This document shows positions 6,561 through 15,324 of a stretch of DNA of 25,557 nt, in pieces. Within the stretch, counting starts at the first letter, position 1; every line of letters starts with the position of its first letter. A program made the translations under genes and the position numbers. This stretch comes from JACCYQ01 sp036675565 (lineage in GTDB: Bacteria > Bacteroidota > Bacteroidia > Chitinophagales > Chitinophagaceae). The DNA lies in assembly GCA_036675565.1 (NCBI GenBank), contig JAKFER010000160.1:1-25557 (forward strand), written 5' to 3'. The notes under the pieces are model-generated. The model was not told the DNA's origin. It was given only the letters and a program-made list of their open reading frames with translations, and did not search any database.

Positions 6561-9500
6561 ATGATTTTATCCATTAGCGGTAACTTTTTGCTAAGGCGCA
6601 GGCTGCCGCCTCAATTACTGAAAGTTATGAAGCTCACTGCTTTTCTCCTAACCATCGCTTTTTTGCAGGTACACGCAAAAGGTATTTCACAGGTTACACT
6701 ATCACTCAAAGAAGCGCCGATGGAAAAGGTGTTTCGTGAAATTGAACGCCAGACCGGTTATGGTTTTCTCTACACCAAAGAGATGCTTGCTGGTTTACCG
6801 CAGGTAACTATAAACGTAAGAAATGCACCGGTGAGGGAAGTATTAAATCAATGTTTCAAAGGTCAATCCCTTGAGTATTCAATTGATAATAATACTATTG
6901 TGATCACCAGAAAGTCTTCTATTGTTGATAAAATACCTGCTGCGATGCCTATCCCTTTACCGCCACCTCCAATTGAAATTCATGGAACGGTGGTGAACCA
7001 GCAGGGCGAACCTCTGCAAAATGTATCTGTATTAATATCAGGTACTACTATAGGAACGACCACAAACAATGAAGGGCGATTTACGATAAATGCTCCCGAT
7101 GATAAAAATGTTGTATTGGAAATTTCCAGCGTGGGATATCAAACAAAGAGAGTGAATATCGGGAAACAGACAGAGGTTAATGTTACGCTGGAATTTGCAG
7201 TTTCGGATTTGAGTGATGTGGTGGTGGTAGGATATGGAACGCAGAAAAAGGGTGATGTGACAGGTGCAGTATCTTCAGTTAAAGGAGAAGATTTAAATTC
7301 TTTTCCTGCTAGTAACCTACAATTAGCGCTTAGTGGTAGAGTGTCAGGGGTTCAAGTTATGCAAAATAATGGATCTCCGGGCGCGCCTTTAAGTATAAGG
7401 ATAAGAGGAACTAATTCCATTAGAGGTGATAATGAACCGCTCTATGTTATTGATGGTTTTCCAACGGAAAACTCACGGCTTATCAATAACAGCGATATTG
7501 AGTCAATAGAAGTATTAAAGGATGCTTCAGCTACTGCTATCTATGGATCAAGGGGCGCTAATGGTGTTGTAATTATAACTACAAAAGGCGGGAAATCGGG
7601 TAAAACATTAATAAATTATGAATCGAGCTTTGCTATTCAAAAATTACGCAAAAAGATTGAAATGATGAATGCAGAAGAGTATGCTAAATTTGAGAATCGG
7701 GTAGCTGAAAGTTGGGGACTTCCGACTCGATTTAGTGAGGATGAAATTAAAGCGGCCGGAAAAGGTTTTGATTGGCAAGATTTTGTTTATCAGAAAGCTT
7801 TGATGCAGAGTCATAATTTAAGTGTTAGAGGAGGTAATAGTAATACGAAATTTGTGGTTTCAGGAAGCTATTTAGGACAAGATGGTATAATAAAGAATAG
7901 TGGATATTATAGATATTCCTTAAATAGTAAACTGGAGCATCAGATTAATAAGAAATTGAATCTTTCTAGTAATGTTATATTAACTTATGTTGAGAAAAAA
8001 AATCAGAACAGTGGCGGCCCAGGTAGAGGTACAACTCTAATTGGAACCTCATTTAATGCGTTTCCTACCCTTACGCCTTATTTACCTGATGGGACTATTA
8101 GGGATTTAAGGAATTATTATAATTGGAATCCTGAAGTTATAAATCCTGCATATTTTATAGATGAGACAAAAGATATAGGAAGGTCAAATAATATTTTAGC
8201 GCGATTAGCATTAACCTACGAACCTATTAAAGATTTAAAAATTAAAATTACCGGGGGATTAATTAGTTCAGATACCAGGTCCAGTGTTTTTGTTACATCA
8301 AAATATTATACTGGAGTGAGTTCTGCTAGTTTGAGTCGTCCTAATACAACAAGTTTTTTAAACGAAGGATTCGTTACGTATGATAAAACAATTGGGAAGC
8401 ATAGTCTTCAACTAATGTCAGGATATACTTTTCAAGATCATAAAACAACCTCACTAAGCGCCTCCGGTGCGGGTTTTCTTTCTGATATTTTGGATGTTTA
8501 CAATTTAGGTGCAGCTAAAACTCCAGGTATTCCCAGTTCGTATTATGAATACTCAACTTTAATTTCTGCATTAGGTAGAATCAACTATGATTTTGATAAA
8601 AGATTTTTGGCAACAATAAATTTTAGAGCAGATGGGTCTTCCGTTTATTCTGATAAAAACAAGTGGGGTTATTTCCCATCAGGTTCAGTAGCGTGGAGGA
8701 TATCAAATGAAGAATTTTTTAATGTAGACTTTATCTCTGATCTTAAAGTTAGAGGTAGCTGGGGTATGACAGGAAGCCAGGCGATAAGTCCTTATTCGAC
8801 TTTGAGATTACTTTCCTCGGGAACAACAGGATTTGGTAATGGGGTATCAAATTATTTTGCATTAAGTTCTACAGTTCCAACAGCCCTTAAATGGGAAAGT
8901 ACTAAGCAAACCAATATAGGTTTTGATTTATCTTTATTTAAATATAGACTGAATTTAACTGCTAATTACTATATAAAAAATACTGAAGATCTTTTGAATC
9001 CTGTGCCATTAAGCCCGTCTACTGGTTTTGCAAATACTTTGGCGAATATTGGCTCAATAAAAAATAATGGATTCGAATTAGAGATAGAGGGGAAGATAAT
9101 TTCTAATTCAAAACTAAGGTGGAATATAGAAGGTAATGTGTCATTTAACAAGAATCGGGTAACCAAATTGTACAAAGGAATTGATATTTATGGGAGTAAT
9201 TATAATGTAACTCTCTTTTCAGGTCCAATAAATATAATCAGGGAGGGAGAGCCTTTAGGATCTTTTTATGGATATAAAGAAGATGTTCTTAACGAAAATG
9301 GGATTATCCAATATATTGATATCAATGGGGATAATATAATTAACGATAGAGATAGAGTGATTCTTGGGAATCCTAATCCGAGAGTTGTTTATGGATTTAG
9401 CACAAATCTTTCTTATAAAAATTTTGATTTATCTATATTTTTTAACGGTGTAGAAGGTCGGGAAATTTTTAATATAGCTAAAGCGAATAGCACATTAGAT

Positions 9501-9884
9501 GCTAGATTTCAGTCTAACTTCTTAAAGGATGTATATTATAATACCTGGGATCCTGCAAAACCTGATCCTCATGCAAAATACCCCAAGCCATCTGCACAGA
9601 ATTTAGTGCGGGTTTCTGATAGATTTGTTGAAGATGGTTCATATTTAAGGCTCAGAAATATTCAATTGAGTTACAACTTACCTGTTGAAAATATTGGTCC
9701 TAAAGGCATCAAGAATATTCAAGTGTATATTGGTGGGCAGAATTTACTAACGTTCACTAAATATTCCTGGTGGGATCCAGAAGTTAATTCAAGTGGTAGT
9801 GGAAATTCAGTTAATCTCGGTATTGATTCTTATACCTATCCTACCGCTAAGTCATTTGATTTCGGAATTCGTGCAACTTTTTAA
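6561..9884 (+). CDS. SusC/RagA-family TonB-dependent receptor with STN signalling domain
   Basis: The 1107-residue protein begins with a basic extension and a signal peptide (MKLTAFLLTIAFLQVHAKG; its Met is at 6627, an alternative start). An STN domain follows at about 48-115 (LSLKEAPMEKVFREIERQTG to DNNTIVITRKS), then a carboxypeptidase-like regulatory domain at about 138-212 (IHGTVVNQQGEPLQNVSVLI). The TonB-box/SusC signature comes next (LSDVVVVGYGTQKKGDVTGA, about 217-236), then the plug with RIRGTNSIRGDNEPLYVIDG and IEVLKDASATAIYGSRGANG, and a long beta-barrel ending FDFGIRATF. It pairs with the SusD gene 10 bases downstream. The STN domain implies signalling to FecR and FecI. Base composition falls from about 45-50% GC in the first 700 bases to about 30% in the barrel. 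Confidence 0.97.
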   Translation: MILSISGNFLLRRRLPPQLLKVMKLTAFLLTIAFLQVHAKGISQVTLSLKEAPMEKVFREIERQTGYGFLYTKEMLAGLPQVTINVRNAPVREVLNQCFKGQSLEYSIDNNTIVITRKSSIVDKIPAAMPIPLPPPPIEIHGTVVNQQGEPLQNVSVLISGTTIGTTTNNEGRFTINAPDDKNVVLEISSVGYQTKRVNIGKQTEVNVTLEFAVSDLSDVVVVGYGTQKKGDVTGAVSSVKGEDLNSFPASNLQLALSGRVSGVQVMQNNGSPGAPLSIRIRGTNSIRGDNEPLYVIDGFPTENSRLINNSDIESIEVLKDASATAIYGSRGANGVVIITTKGGKSGKTLINYESSFAIQKLRKKIEMMNAEEYAKFENRVAESWGLPTRFSEDEIKAAGKGFDWQDFVYQKALMQSHNLSVRGGNSNTKFVVSGSYLGQDGIIKNSGYYRYSLNSKLEHQINKKLNLSSNVILTYVEKKNQNSGGPGRGTTLIGTSFNAFPTLTPYLPDGTIRDLRNYYNWNPEVINPAYFIDETKDIGRSNNILARLALTYEPIKDLKIKITGGLISSDTRSSVFVTSKYYTGVSSASLSRPNTTSFLNEGFVTYDKTIGKHSLQLMSGYTFQDHKTTSLSASGAGFLSDILDVYNLGAAKTPGIPSSYYEYSTLISALGRINYDFDKRFLATINFRADGSSVYSDKNKWGYFPSGSVAWRISNEEFFNVDFISDLKVRGSWGMTGSQAISPYSTLRLLSSGTTGFGNGVSNYFALSSTVPTALKWESTKQTNIGFDLSLFKYRLNLTANYYIKNTEDLLNPVPLSPSTGFANTLANIGSIKNNGFELEIEGKIISNSKLRWNIEGNVSFNKNRVTKLYKGIDIYGSNYNVTLFSGPINIIREGEPLGSFYGYKEDVLNENGIIQYIDINGDNIINDRDRVILGNPNPRVVYGFSTNLSYKNFDLSIFFNGVEGREIFNIAKANSTLDARFQSNFLKDVYYNTWDPAKPDPHAKYPKPSAQNLVRVSDRFVEDGSYLRLRNIQLSYNLPVENIGPKGIKNIQVYIGGQNLLTFTKYSWWDPEVNSSGSGNSVNLGIDSYTYPTAKSFDFGIRATF

Positions 9885-9894
9885 ATTTAAAACA

Positions 9895-11361
9895 ATGAAA
9901 CGTTCTTTTATCTTTCTAATACTCGGTTTTTTCTTTTTTATATCCTGTAAAAAGGTTTTAACGGAGAAACCAAAACTTATTTCCGAAGAAAACTTTTATA
10001 AAACTCCAGATGAAGTTCAATCAGCTATAAATGGGATTTATGGACCCCTTAAAAGTAGCCTTTTTGATTTTACGTATCCTGCGCAATTAGTTTGTTATAC
10101 GGATTTCGCAGAAGGTAGAGGTAGTTATGCTCCAATTAGTCAATTCAGCGGTTTGGATAATACGAATATTGGCAGAGTTGAAGCGTTTTGGAGACAACTT
10201 TATCAATCCATCCGAAATGCTAATAACGTAATTAATAACGTAAAGAATAACGAAAATCTTCCTGATGCCACTAAAAGAGCGCTTTTAGGTGAGGTCTTAT
10301 TTCTTAGAGCTTTTGATTATTTTCATATTATAAGAAATTGGGGTAAAGCAGTTTTGCGAACTGAAGATAATATGCTTGAACCTGATGTTCCCCTAAGTGA
10401 AAGCAGTGATGTATTTAAATTTATTGAAGATGATTTAAAATTTGCAAGTGAAAACTTACCACCAACAACTGATAATGCAGGGCATCCGACTAGCGGATCT
10501 GCTAAGACCTTATTAGCAGATGTTTATTTTTATCAAGGAAAATATGAAGATGCTTTGAAATTTTCAAAAGAAGTTAAAGAGTCTGGCCAATATTCACTTG
10601 TTAAAATTGCAACTTATCAAGACTTTGAATACGATCTTTATGGACCGGATCTAGTGACCTCTCCAGAAGAAATATTTTATATTAAATTTTCTAGATCACC
10701 TGGTGATGCTGGTTGGGCTTATCCTGCCTTCTTGTCTATTCCTAAAAGTGGATATTATGGTAGCGGTTTATCATTATATGCTATAGTTATGGATACTATT
10801 AGATATAATGTATATGCTAATTGGAACAGAAAAGATATTAGACGACAATTATGGTTCGGATTAGGAGATTTAGGCTTCGGTCCAAATTACATCCTTTCTA
10901 GAAAGTTTATAGATCCAAGTACACTTACTTCTGGAACCTATGGAGGAAATGATTATCCTTTTTATAGATATGCTGATTTACTTTTAATTTATGCAGAATC
11001 CGAAGCTAGGGTAAATGGGGTTAATATGAATGCAATTGAAGCCCTTAACTCCGTTAAAAGGAGAGGTTATGGAAGAGATCCTTTGCAATCTTCGGATGTT
11101 GATTATGAATTGAATGATTTTGGTAATATTGACGATTTCGTAGATACTGTTCTTAAAGAGAGAGGATATGAAAATAGTATGGAAGGTGGTAAAAGGTGGT
11201 TCGATCTAAAAAGGCTAGGAAAGAATAAAGCAAAAGAGATAATCTTGGCGCATACAGGCAAGGTGATCGCGGATAGACATTTTCTTTGGCCTTTTCCAAC
11301 TGCTGAATTTGATAATAATGGGGCCATGGAACAAAGTAGGGACCAAAATCCCGGATACTAA
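9895..11361 (+). CDS. SusD/RagB-family outer-membrane nutrient-binding lipoprotein
   Basis: ATG 9895 gives 488 residues with a lipoprotein signal peptide (MKRSFIFLILGFFFFISC, Cys 18 as lipid site). The SusD pattern follows: TEKPKLISEENFYKTPDEVQ, AINGIYGPL, the TPR-like helices (EVLFLRAFDYFHIIRNWGKA; SAKTLLADVYFYQGKYEDAL), and the C-terminal hallmark ENSMEGGKRWFDLKRLG and RHFLWPFPTAEFDNN up to NPGY. It forms the lid of the SusC barrel and binds substrate at the cell surface. The long frame that opens upstream overlaps SusC and is not the start. The gene is as AT-rich as the SusC barrel, suggesting that both came together. Confidence 0.95.
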   Translation: MKRSFIFLILGFFFFISCKKVLTEKPKLISEENFYKTPDEVQSAINGIYGPLKSSLFDFTYPAQLVCYTDFAEGRGSYAPISQFSGLDNTNIGRVEAFWRQLYQSIRNANNVINNVKNNENLPDATKRALLGEVLFLRAFDYFHIIRNWGKAVLRTEDNMLEPDVPLSESSDVFKFIEDDLKFASENLPPTTDNAGHPTSGSAKTLLADVYFYQGKYEDALKFSKEVKESGQYSLVKIATYQDFEYDLYGPDLVTSPEEIFYIKFSRSPGDAGWAYPAFLSIPKSGYYGSGLSLYAIVMDTIRYNVYANWNRKDIRRQLWFGLGDLGFGPNYILSRKFIDPSTLTSGTYGGNDYPFYRYADLLLIYAESEARVNGVNMNAIEALNSVKRRGYGRDPLQSSDVDYELNDFGNIDDFVDTVLKERGYENSMEGGKRWFDLKRLGKNKAKEIILAHTGKVIADRHFLWPFPTAEFDNNGAMEQSRDQNPGY

Positions 11362-11587
11362 GCGTTTTATTGGTTGTCCAAATTGTTAATTTAAGAATGG
11401 GATGACATTGGGATTATCTTATTGATGTATTTGAAGTTCATCAAATGATTTACGTAACCGACTAAGATGATTTTTGATATTATTCTATCTAACAGAATTC
11501 TATTTCCTTTCAGTTAGAATGTATTAATTTATAGCTGACTTATTGATTAAGTTAACGTCTAAATTGGATTCCTCAGACCAGGAATAG

Positions 11588-11725
11588 TTGAAGGAATTAA
11601 TTTTTCATCCCAATGCGAAGATAGTAAAAGGATACCAAGCCGAAATGCCCTCTCATGAAGGAGTACTTACGAATTCTGAACTTGAATCTATTATTTCTTA
11701 TATAAAAGCACTTTATCGACCTTGA
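11588..11725 (+). pseudogene. C-terminal tail of a cytochrome c protein
   Basis: The frame ends at TGA 11723-11725 and reads KELIFHPNAKIVKGYQAEMP, then SHEGVLTNSELESIISYIKA. This is the last 45 residues of a class of c-type cytochrome domain. It matches the C-terminus of the intact protein encoded at 16603-19383 (VKGYEAEMPSYVGVLSDADI), sharing VKGY-AEMPS--GVL at the same distance from the end. The haem motif CxxCH and everything upstream are missing, and no start codon precedes it. It is the remains of a second cytochrome-domain gene. Confidence 0.8.
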
Positions 11726-11839
11726 TGATTAACTAAAGCTGTATTATACTCACCATAGGATGTTTCTATTGGTTTTGGTTAGGTGTGTTTATTTTTAAAA
11801 TAAAGTAGATGAAAGAGGAGATTCCTTTCAAGCCGAGGG

Positions 11840-11942
11840 ACTATAGAAGAACTGGCAAGGAAATACGATTTGCATTCATCGCAGATAAACCACAGGAAGA
11901 AGGAGTTTATAGAAAATCATATTCTTTTTTGAAAAGGAGATA
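11840..11942 (+). pseudogene. IS3-family OrfA (transposase HTH) fragment
   Basis: The frame TIEELARKYDLHSSQINHRK followed by KEFIENHILF and TGA matches the helix-turn-helix segment of IS3-type OrfA proteins, usually T-I-x-E-L-A-x-K-Y-x-[LV]-H-P-x-Q-I-x-x-W-K-K-E-F. The Trp of that motif is replaced (NHRKKEF). There is no start, no leucine zipper and no OrfB nearby. Only about 34 residues are left. Confidence 0.65.
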
Positions 11943-11981
11943 GTCATAAATCGACCTATAGTGGTTGACTCAGGCTCTTTA

Positions 11982-12031
11982 GGTCCAAATTGAAGAATTC
12001 AAAGTGACTTTATAAAAAGAGCCTTTTTTTT
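11982..12031 (+). terminator. Intrinsic terminator upstream of the MFS gene
   Basis: AGGCTCTTT (11982-11990) and AAAGAGCCT (12016-12024) form a perfect 9-bp stem around a 25-base loop, followed on the plus strand by a run of T to 12031. It ends 21 bases before the GTG start of the permease gene. It would separate the SusC/SusD transcript from the MFS/oxidase genes, or act as a leader attenuator if transcription starts upstream. Confidence 0.6.
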
Positions 12032-12052
12032 AATTTAAATATACCGTAAATA

Positions 12053-13357
12053 GTGGAATTAAATTTTGAATCCAAAGTAATCAGAAAGCTTAATAAGAAT
12101 ATCCTTTGGCTTCTAATGCTTGGTTATTTCATTTCTATTTTAGACCGCGCGAATATTAGTGTTGCATCCTTGACAATGAATGATGATTTAGGATTTAGCC
12201 CAATGGTCTATGGATATGGAGCGAGTCTTTTTGTCATAGGTTATTTCGTATTTCAGGTACCCAGCAATATTATTCTTGAAAGAGTGGGCGCACGGTGGTG
12301 GTTACCCCGGATTATGATTGCGTGGGGATTGGTGACTGTGGGGATGATTTTTACAAATGGAAAAACCTCTTTTTACGGAATGCGTTTTCTCTTGGGTATT
12401 GTAGAAGCTGGATTTTATCCAGGAATTATTTTCTATTTATCTTTGTTTTATCCATATCAACATCGAACAAAGGCCATAGCTTTATTTCAAGTGGCCTCTC
12501 CCTTCTCCCTGATGATAGGAATACCCTTGATTGGCCTTTTTTTTAATATGCATGGTTTTTTAGGTCTTCATGGTTGGCAACACATTTTTATTTTTACTGG
12601 GATCCCGGCTGTTGTCCTAGCGGTTTTATATATTATATATTTGAGATCTACTATAGGACAAACTAAATGGCTCCTAAAGGAAGAAAAAGAGTGGTTGACT
12701 AAGGAAATAGAAAAAGAAACTATGGGGAAACCTAAGGCCCGAGTCAAATTTTACCAAGTCTTCGTAGAGAGCCAAGTTTGGTTGGCTACCCTTGTTTTGT
12801 TCTGCATTAATGTCGGCTTTTATAGTGTGGTTTTTTGGATACCTCAAATTGTTAAGTCTGTTGGGAATCACAATAATCTGGTGACTACTCTGTTTTCCGG
12901 TGTTCCCTATGTTTTTACCACATTTGCTGTAATTCTGGTTTCCAGACATTCCGATAAGAGCGGAGAGAGGAAAAAGCATCTATCTTTTTGTCTAGTTGCT
13001 TCCGCCTTGGGTTTTTATCTAAGTTCTGTCGCCACGGGCCTACCATTCGCATTGTTTAGTTTATCCCTTGCTACAGGTGGCTTGCTTGCCGCTATGCCTG
13101 TCTTGTGGACCTTTCCAATTTCCATGTTTTCGGGGGCAGCAGCAGCAACAGCCATAGCTACAATCAATTCAATCGGCGCGTTAGGAGGCATAATTGGCCC
13201 AAGCGTAATAGGATTTGCTGCTGAGAAGACAGGAAAACCTGCTTCTGGTCTGGGAGTCGTTGCATTGTTTATGTTTTTGGCCTTTGTTATTTCGTTATTT
13301 CTTAAAATCCATGGGAAAGAGATAAAAAGAAACGAGAAGTACGCTCGCAAAAATTAG
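12053..13357 (+). CDS. MFS transporter, anion:cation symporter (ACS) type
   Basis: The 434-residue product starts with GTG (MELNFESKVIRKLNKNILWL) and has about 12 hydrophobic segments in two halves with a central cytoplasmic loop (LKEEKEWLTKEIEKETMGKP). Helix 1 carries the DRANISVASL motif, followed by YGYGASLFVIGYFVFQVPSN and GARWWLPRIMIAWG, typical of the ACS subfamily that imports hexuronates, glucarate, tartrate, phthalate and similar carboxylates with protons. It should bring an organic acid across the inner membrane. The GlcD-like oxidase follows 73 bases downstream on the same strand. The substrate cannot be fixed from sequence. Confidence 0.92.
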   Translation: MELNFESKVIRKLNKNILWLLMLGYFISILDRANISVASLTMNDDLGFSPMVYGYGASLFVIGYFVFQVPSNIILERVGARWWLPRIMIAWGLVTVGMIFTNGKTSFYGMRFLLGIVEAGFYPGIIFYLSLFYPYQHRTKAIALFQVASPFSLMIGIPLIGLFFNMHGFLGLHGWQHIFIFTGIPAVVLAVLYIIYLRSTIGQTKWLLKEEKEWLTKEIEKETMGKPKARVKFYQVFVESQVWLATLVLFCINVGFYSVVFWIPQIVKSVGNHNNLVTTLFSGVPYVFTTFAVILVSRHSDKSGERKKHLSFCLVASALGFYLSSVATGLPFALFSLSLATGGLLAAMPVLWTFPISMFSGAAAATAIATINSIGALGGIIGPSVIGFAAEKTGKPASGLGVVALFMFLAFVISLFLKIHGKEIKRNEKYARKN

Positions 13358-13430
13358 TAATGTAAGATTTATGAAACGATAAATGTTAAATTGAAACACA
13401 TTTTTTACTTTATTTAAAATAAATAAACTT

Positions 13431-14843
13431 ATGGCTTTTAAGCTGATTGAAAACGAGGATCTAGAATTTTTTAATAAGATTCTTGGAGGGAATTTTGTAG
13501 TAACGGATCCTGAGAAATTGGAGGAAAACAGTCATGACGAAACTGAAGATTTAAGCTTTTTTCCTCAAGTCATCCTTCTACCTCACAAAACAGCCGAAAT
13601 CCAAAAAGTATTATCATACTGTAATGAAAATAATATTTGTGTAACTCCGCGAGGTGCAGGTACTGGCTTAAGTGGGGGTTCAATACCATTTAATGGGGGG
13701 GTCAGTCTTGATATGAAAAGAATGAATAGAATTATAAACATTGACGAAGAAAATTTTCAGGTAATTACACAACCCGGAGTTATAACAGAAGAATTGCAAA
13801 ATGCTGTAGAAGCGAAGGGGTTATTCTATCCAGTTGATCCGGCTAGTAGGGGTTCATGTTTTATTGGAGGAAACGTTGCGGAAAATAGTGGCGGACCTCG
13901 AGCAGTCAAATACGGGACGGTAAAAGATTATGTCCTTGGTCTGGAAATTGTTCTCTCAGACGGGAGAATTATTCGAACAGGAACACGAACTCTTAAGGAT
14001 GCCACGGGGTATGATATTACCCATCTGATCGTAGGCAGCGAGGGTACTTTAGCTGTAATAACTGAAATTACTTTGAAGCTCATTCCTTTGCCAAAGAAAC
14101 GTCTTTTGATGTCCATTCCTTTTACGTCAGAAAAGAACGCTACCAAAGCCGTTAATGTTATTTTAAAAATGGGAGTGATTCCTTCTGCTCTTGAATTTAT
14201 GGAAAGAGAGGCACTTAAGAGGTCAAGTGAGTTCCTTAAAGAAACCTCTACTTATATTGAGATACCTAAAAGAATAGAGGCTCATTTATTGGTAGAAGTC
14301 GATGGAAATGACATAGATGATCTTTATAATGAGGCAGAAATTATTACGGAAGCGATATCCTCTTTAACAGAAGAGGATATTGCGGTGGCTGAATTAAAAC
14401 AAGAACAGGATAAACTTTGGAAACTTAGGAGAGTGATAGGGGAGGCGGTAAAAATGGGCAGTATTTATAAAGAGGTGGATACGGTGGTTCCTAGGAGCGT
14501 TTTACCAGAGCTTTTAGTAATGGTTAAAAAAATTGGAGAAAAGTACGGTTTTAAGTCTATTTGCTATGGTCATGCTGGTGATGGTAATCTTCATGTAAAT
14601 ATTTTGAAGGAAGGGTTGACTGACCTAGAATGGAGTGAGGAAGTACCAAAAGGAATTAAGGAAATCTTTCGCTTCGTAGTTGAAATGGGAGGAACTATTT
14701 CCGCGGAACATGGAATTGGTTTGGTCCAAAAAAATTATATTCCTATTGTTTTTTCGACGGAAACTATAAATTTAATGAAAAGTATTAAAAACATTTTCGA
14801 TGCAAAAGGAATTCTAAATCCAGGTAAAATATGGCCTGATTAA
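13431..14843 (+). CDS. FAD-linked oxidase, GlcD / D-2-hydroxyacid dehydrogenase family
   Basis: The 470-residue protein has the FAD-binding PCMH-type domain (PRGAGTGLSGGSIPFNGGVS from residue 73; GSCFIGGNVAENSGGPRAVK; TLKDATGYDITHLIVGSEGT). The C-terminal FAD-oxidase domain carries CYGHAGDGNLHVNI (about 379-392) and the flavin-site EHGIG, ending FDAKGILNPGKIW. Length and order match GlcD and D-lactate dehydrogenase-type flavoproteins, which oxidise D-2-hydroxy acids to 2-keto acids and pass electrons to the membrane. No GlcE, GlcF or LutA-type partner is present, so it is probably the single-subunit form. Next to an organic-acid permease it probably oxidises the imported acid. Confidence 0.93.
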   Translation: MAFKLIENEDLEFFNKILGGNFVVTDPEKLEENSHDETEDLSFFPQVILLPHKTAEIQKVLSYCNENNICVTPRGAGTGLSGGSIPFNGGVSLDMKRMNRIINIDEENFQVITQPGVITEELQNAVEAKGLFYPVDPASRGSCFIGGNVAENSGGPRAVKYGTVKDYVLGLEIVLSDGRIIRTGTRTLKDATGYDITHLIVGSEGTLAVITEITLKLIPLPKKRLLMSIPFTSEKNATKAVNVILKMGVIPSALEFMEREALKRSSEFLKETSTYIEIPKRIEAHLLVEVDGNDIDDLYNEAEIITEAISSLTEEDIAVAELKQEQDKLWKLRRVIGEAVKMGSIYKEVDTVVPRSVLPELLVMVKKIGEKYGFKSICYGHAGDGNLHVNILKEGLTDLEWSEEVPKGIKEIFRFVVEMGGTISAEHGIGLVQKNYIPIVFSTETINLMKSIKNIFDAKGILNPGKIWPD

Positions 14844-15324
14844 AATTGAATGAAGGTGTCATAAAAAGGGAGGATTTAAAATTAGAGATTTTAGACCAAT
14901 AGTATCCTAAACGTTTTAATTCTCAAATAAAATCATTGATTTTATTGAATTAGGGGCGATTCAAAAGGATTTTAAAATAATAAACCCTGTATGATTAAGT
15001 TTTCATGTTTTGGGAGAAAATGTGAAAGAGATTTTCAAAGATAGGACAGGTAGGATATGGCGGATAAACATTTTCTTTGGCCGATTCGGTCGTCCGAATC
15101 AAATTATAACAATGTAATAGATTTAAGCCGTGATCAAAATCCAAGGTATTGACATGGGTGAAGGATTTCCAGAATTTTCAATGAAAGTTATAGATTTTTA
15201 AATCCAAAGTTATTTAGCTTTCGCTCAATGACGTTCAATATTTAGATGATGAACCCGACATAATTAATAATTATTAAACACACAGAGCAATGATTATGTT
15301 AATCATCAAAAGCTCATCTGACTA
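14844..15324. other. 481-base gap holding a SusD tail
   Basis: The SusD remnant at 14998-15152 is listed separately. A short frame at 14920-14994 (IIDFIELGAIQKDFKIINPV, stop) may be another gene tail, but I do not recognise it. 15153-15324 is AT-rich without coding signal and should hold the promoter of the exported aldolase-like gene. Confidence 0.5.
14998..15152 (+). pseudogene. C-terminal tail of a second SusD-family gene
   Basis: After a short stretch reading FHVLGENVKEIFKDRTGRI the frame shifts near 15056-15061 and continues ADKHFLWPIRSSESNYNNV to SRDQNPRY and TGA at 15150-15152. It corresponds to the end of the intact SusD at 9895-11361 (KAKEIILAHTGKVIADRHFL, then WPFP and QSRDQNPGY). 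Everything upstream of the WFDLKRLG region is missing, and the reading frame is broken. It is not a recent duplicate, because the sequence between the conserved blocks differs. A different SusC/SusD pair probably once lay here. Confidence 0.85.

Larger units (their letters stand above)
11362..12052. other. 691-base region of gene remnants between SusD and the MFS gene
   Basis: No intact gene. It contains a cytochrome c tail (11588-11725), an IS3-type OrfA fragment (11840-11942) and an intrinsic terminator (11982-12031), each listed separately. 11362-11587 and 11726-11839 are AT-rich with nothing I can identify. Confidence 0.6.

Noticed and set aside
14920..14994. Possible gene tail IIDFIELGAIQKDFKIINPV
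   Set aside because: Only about 25 codons and no family recognised; chance cannot be excluded.
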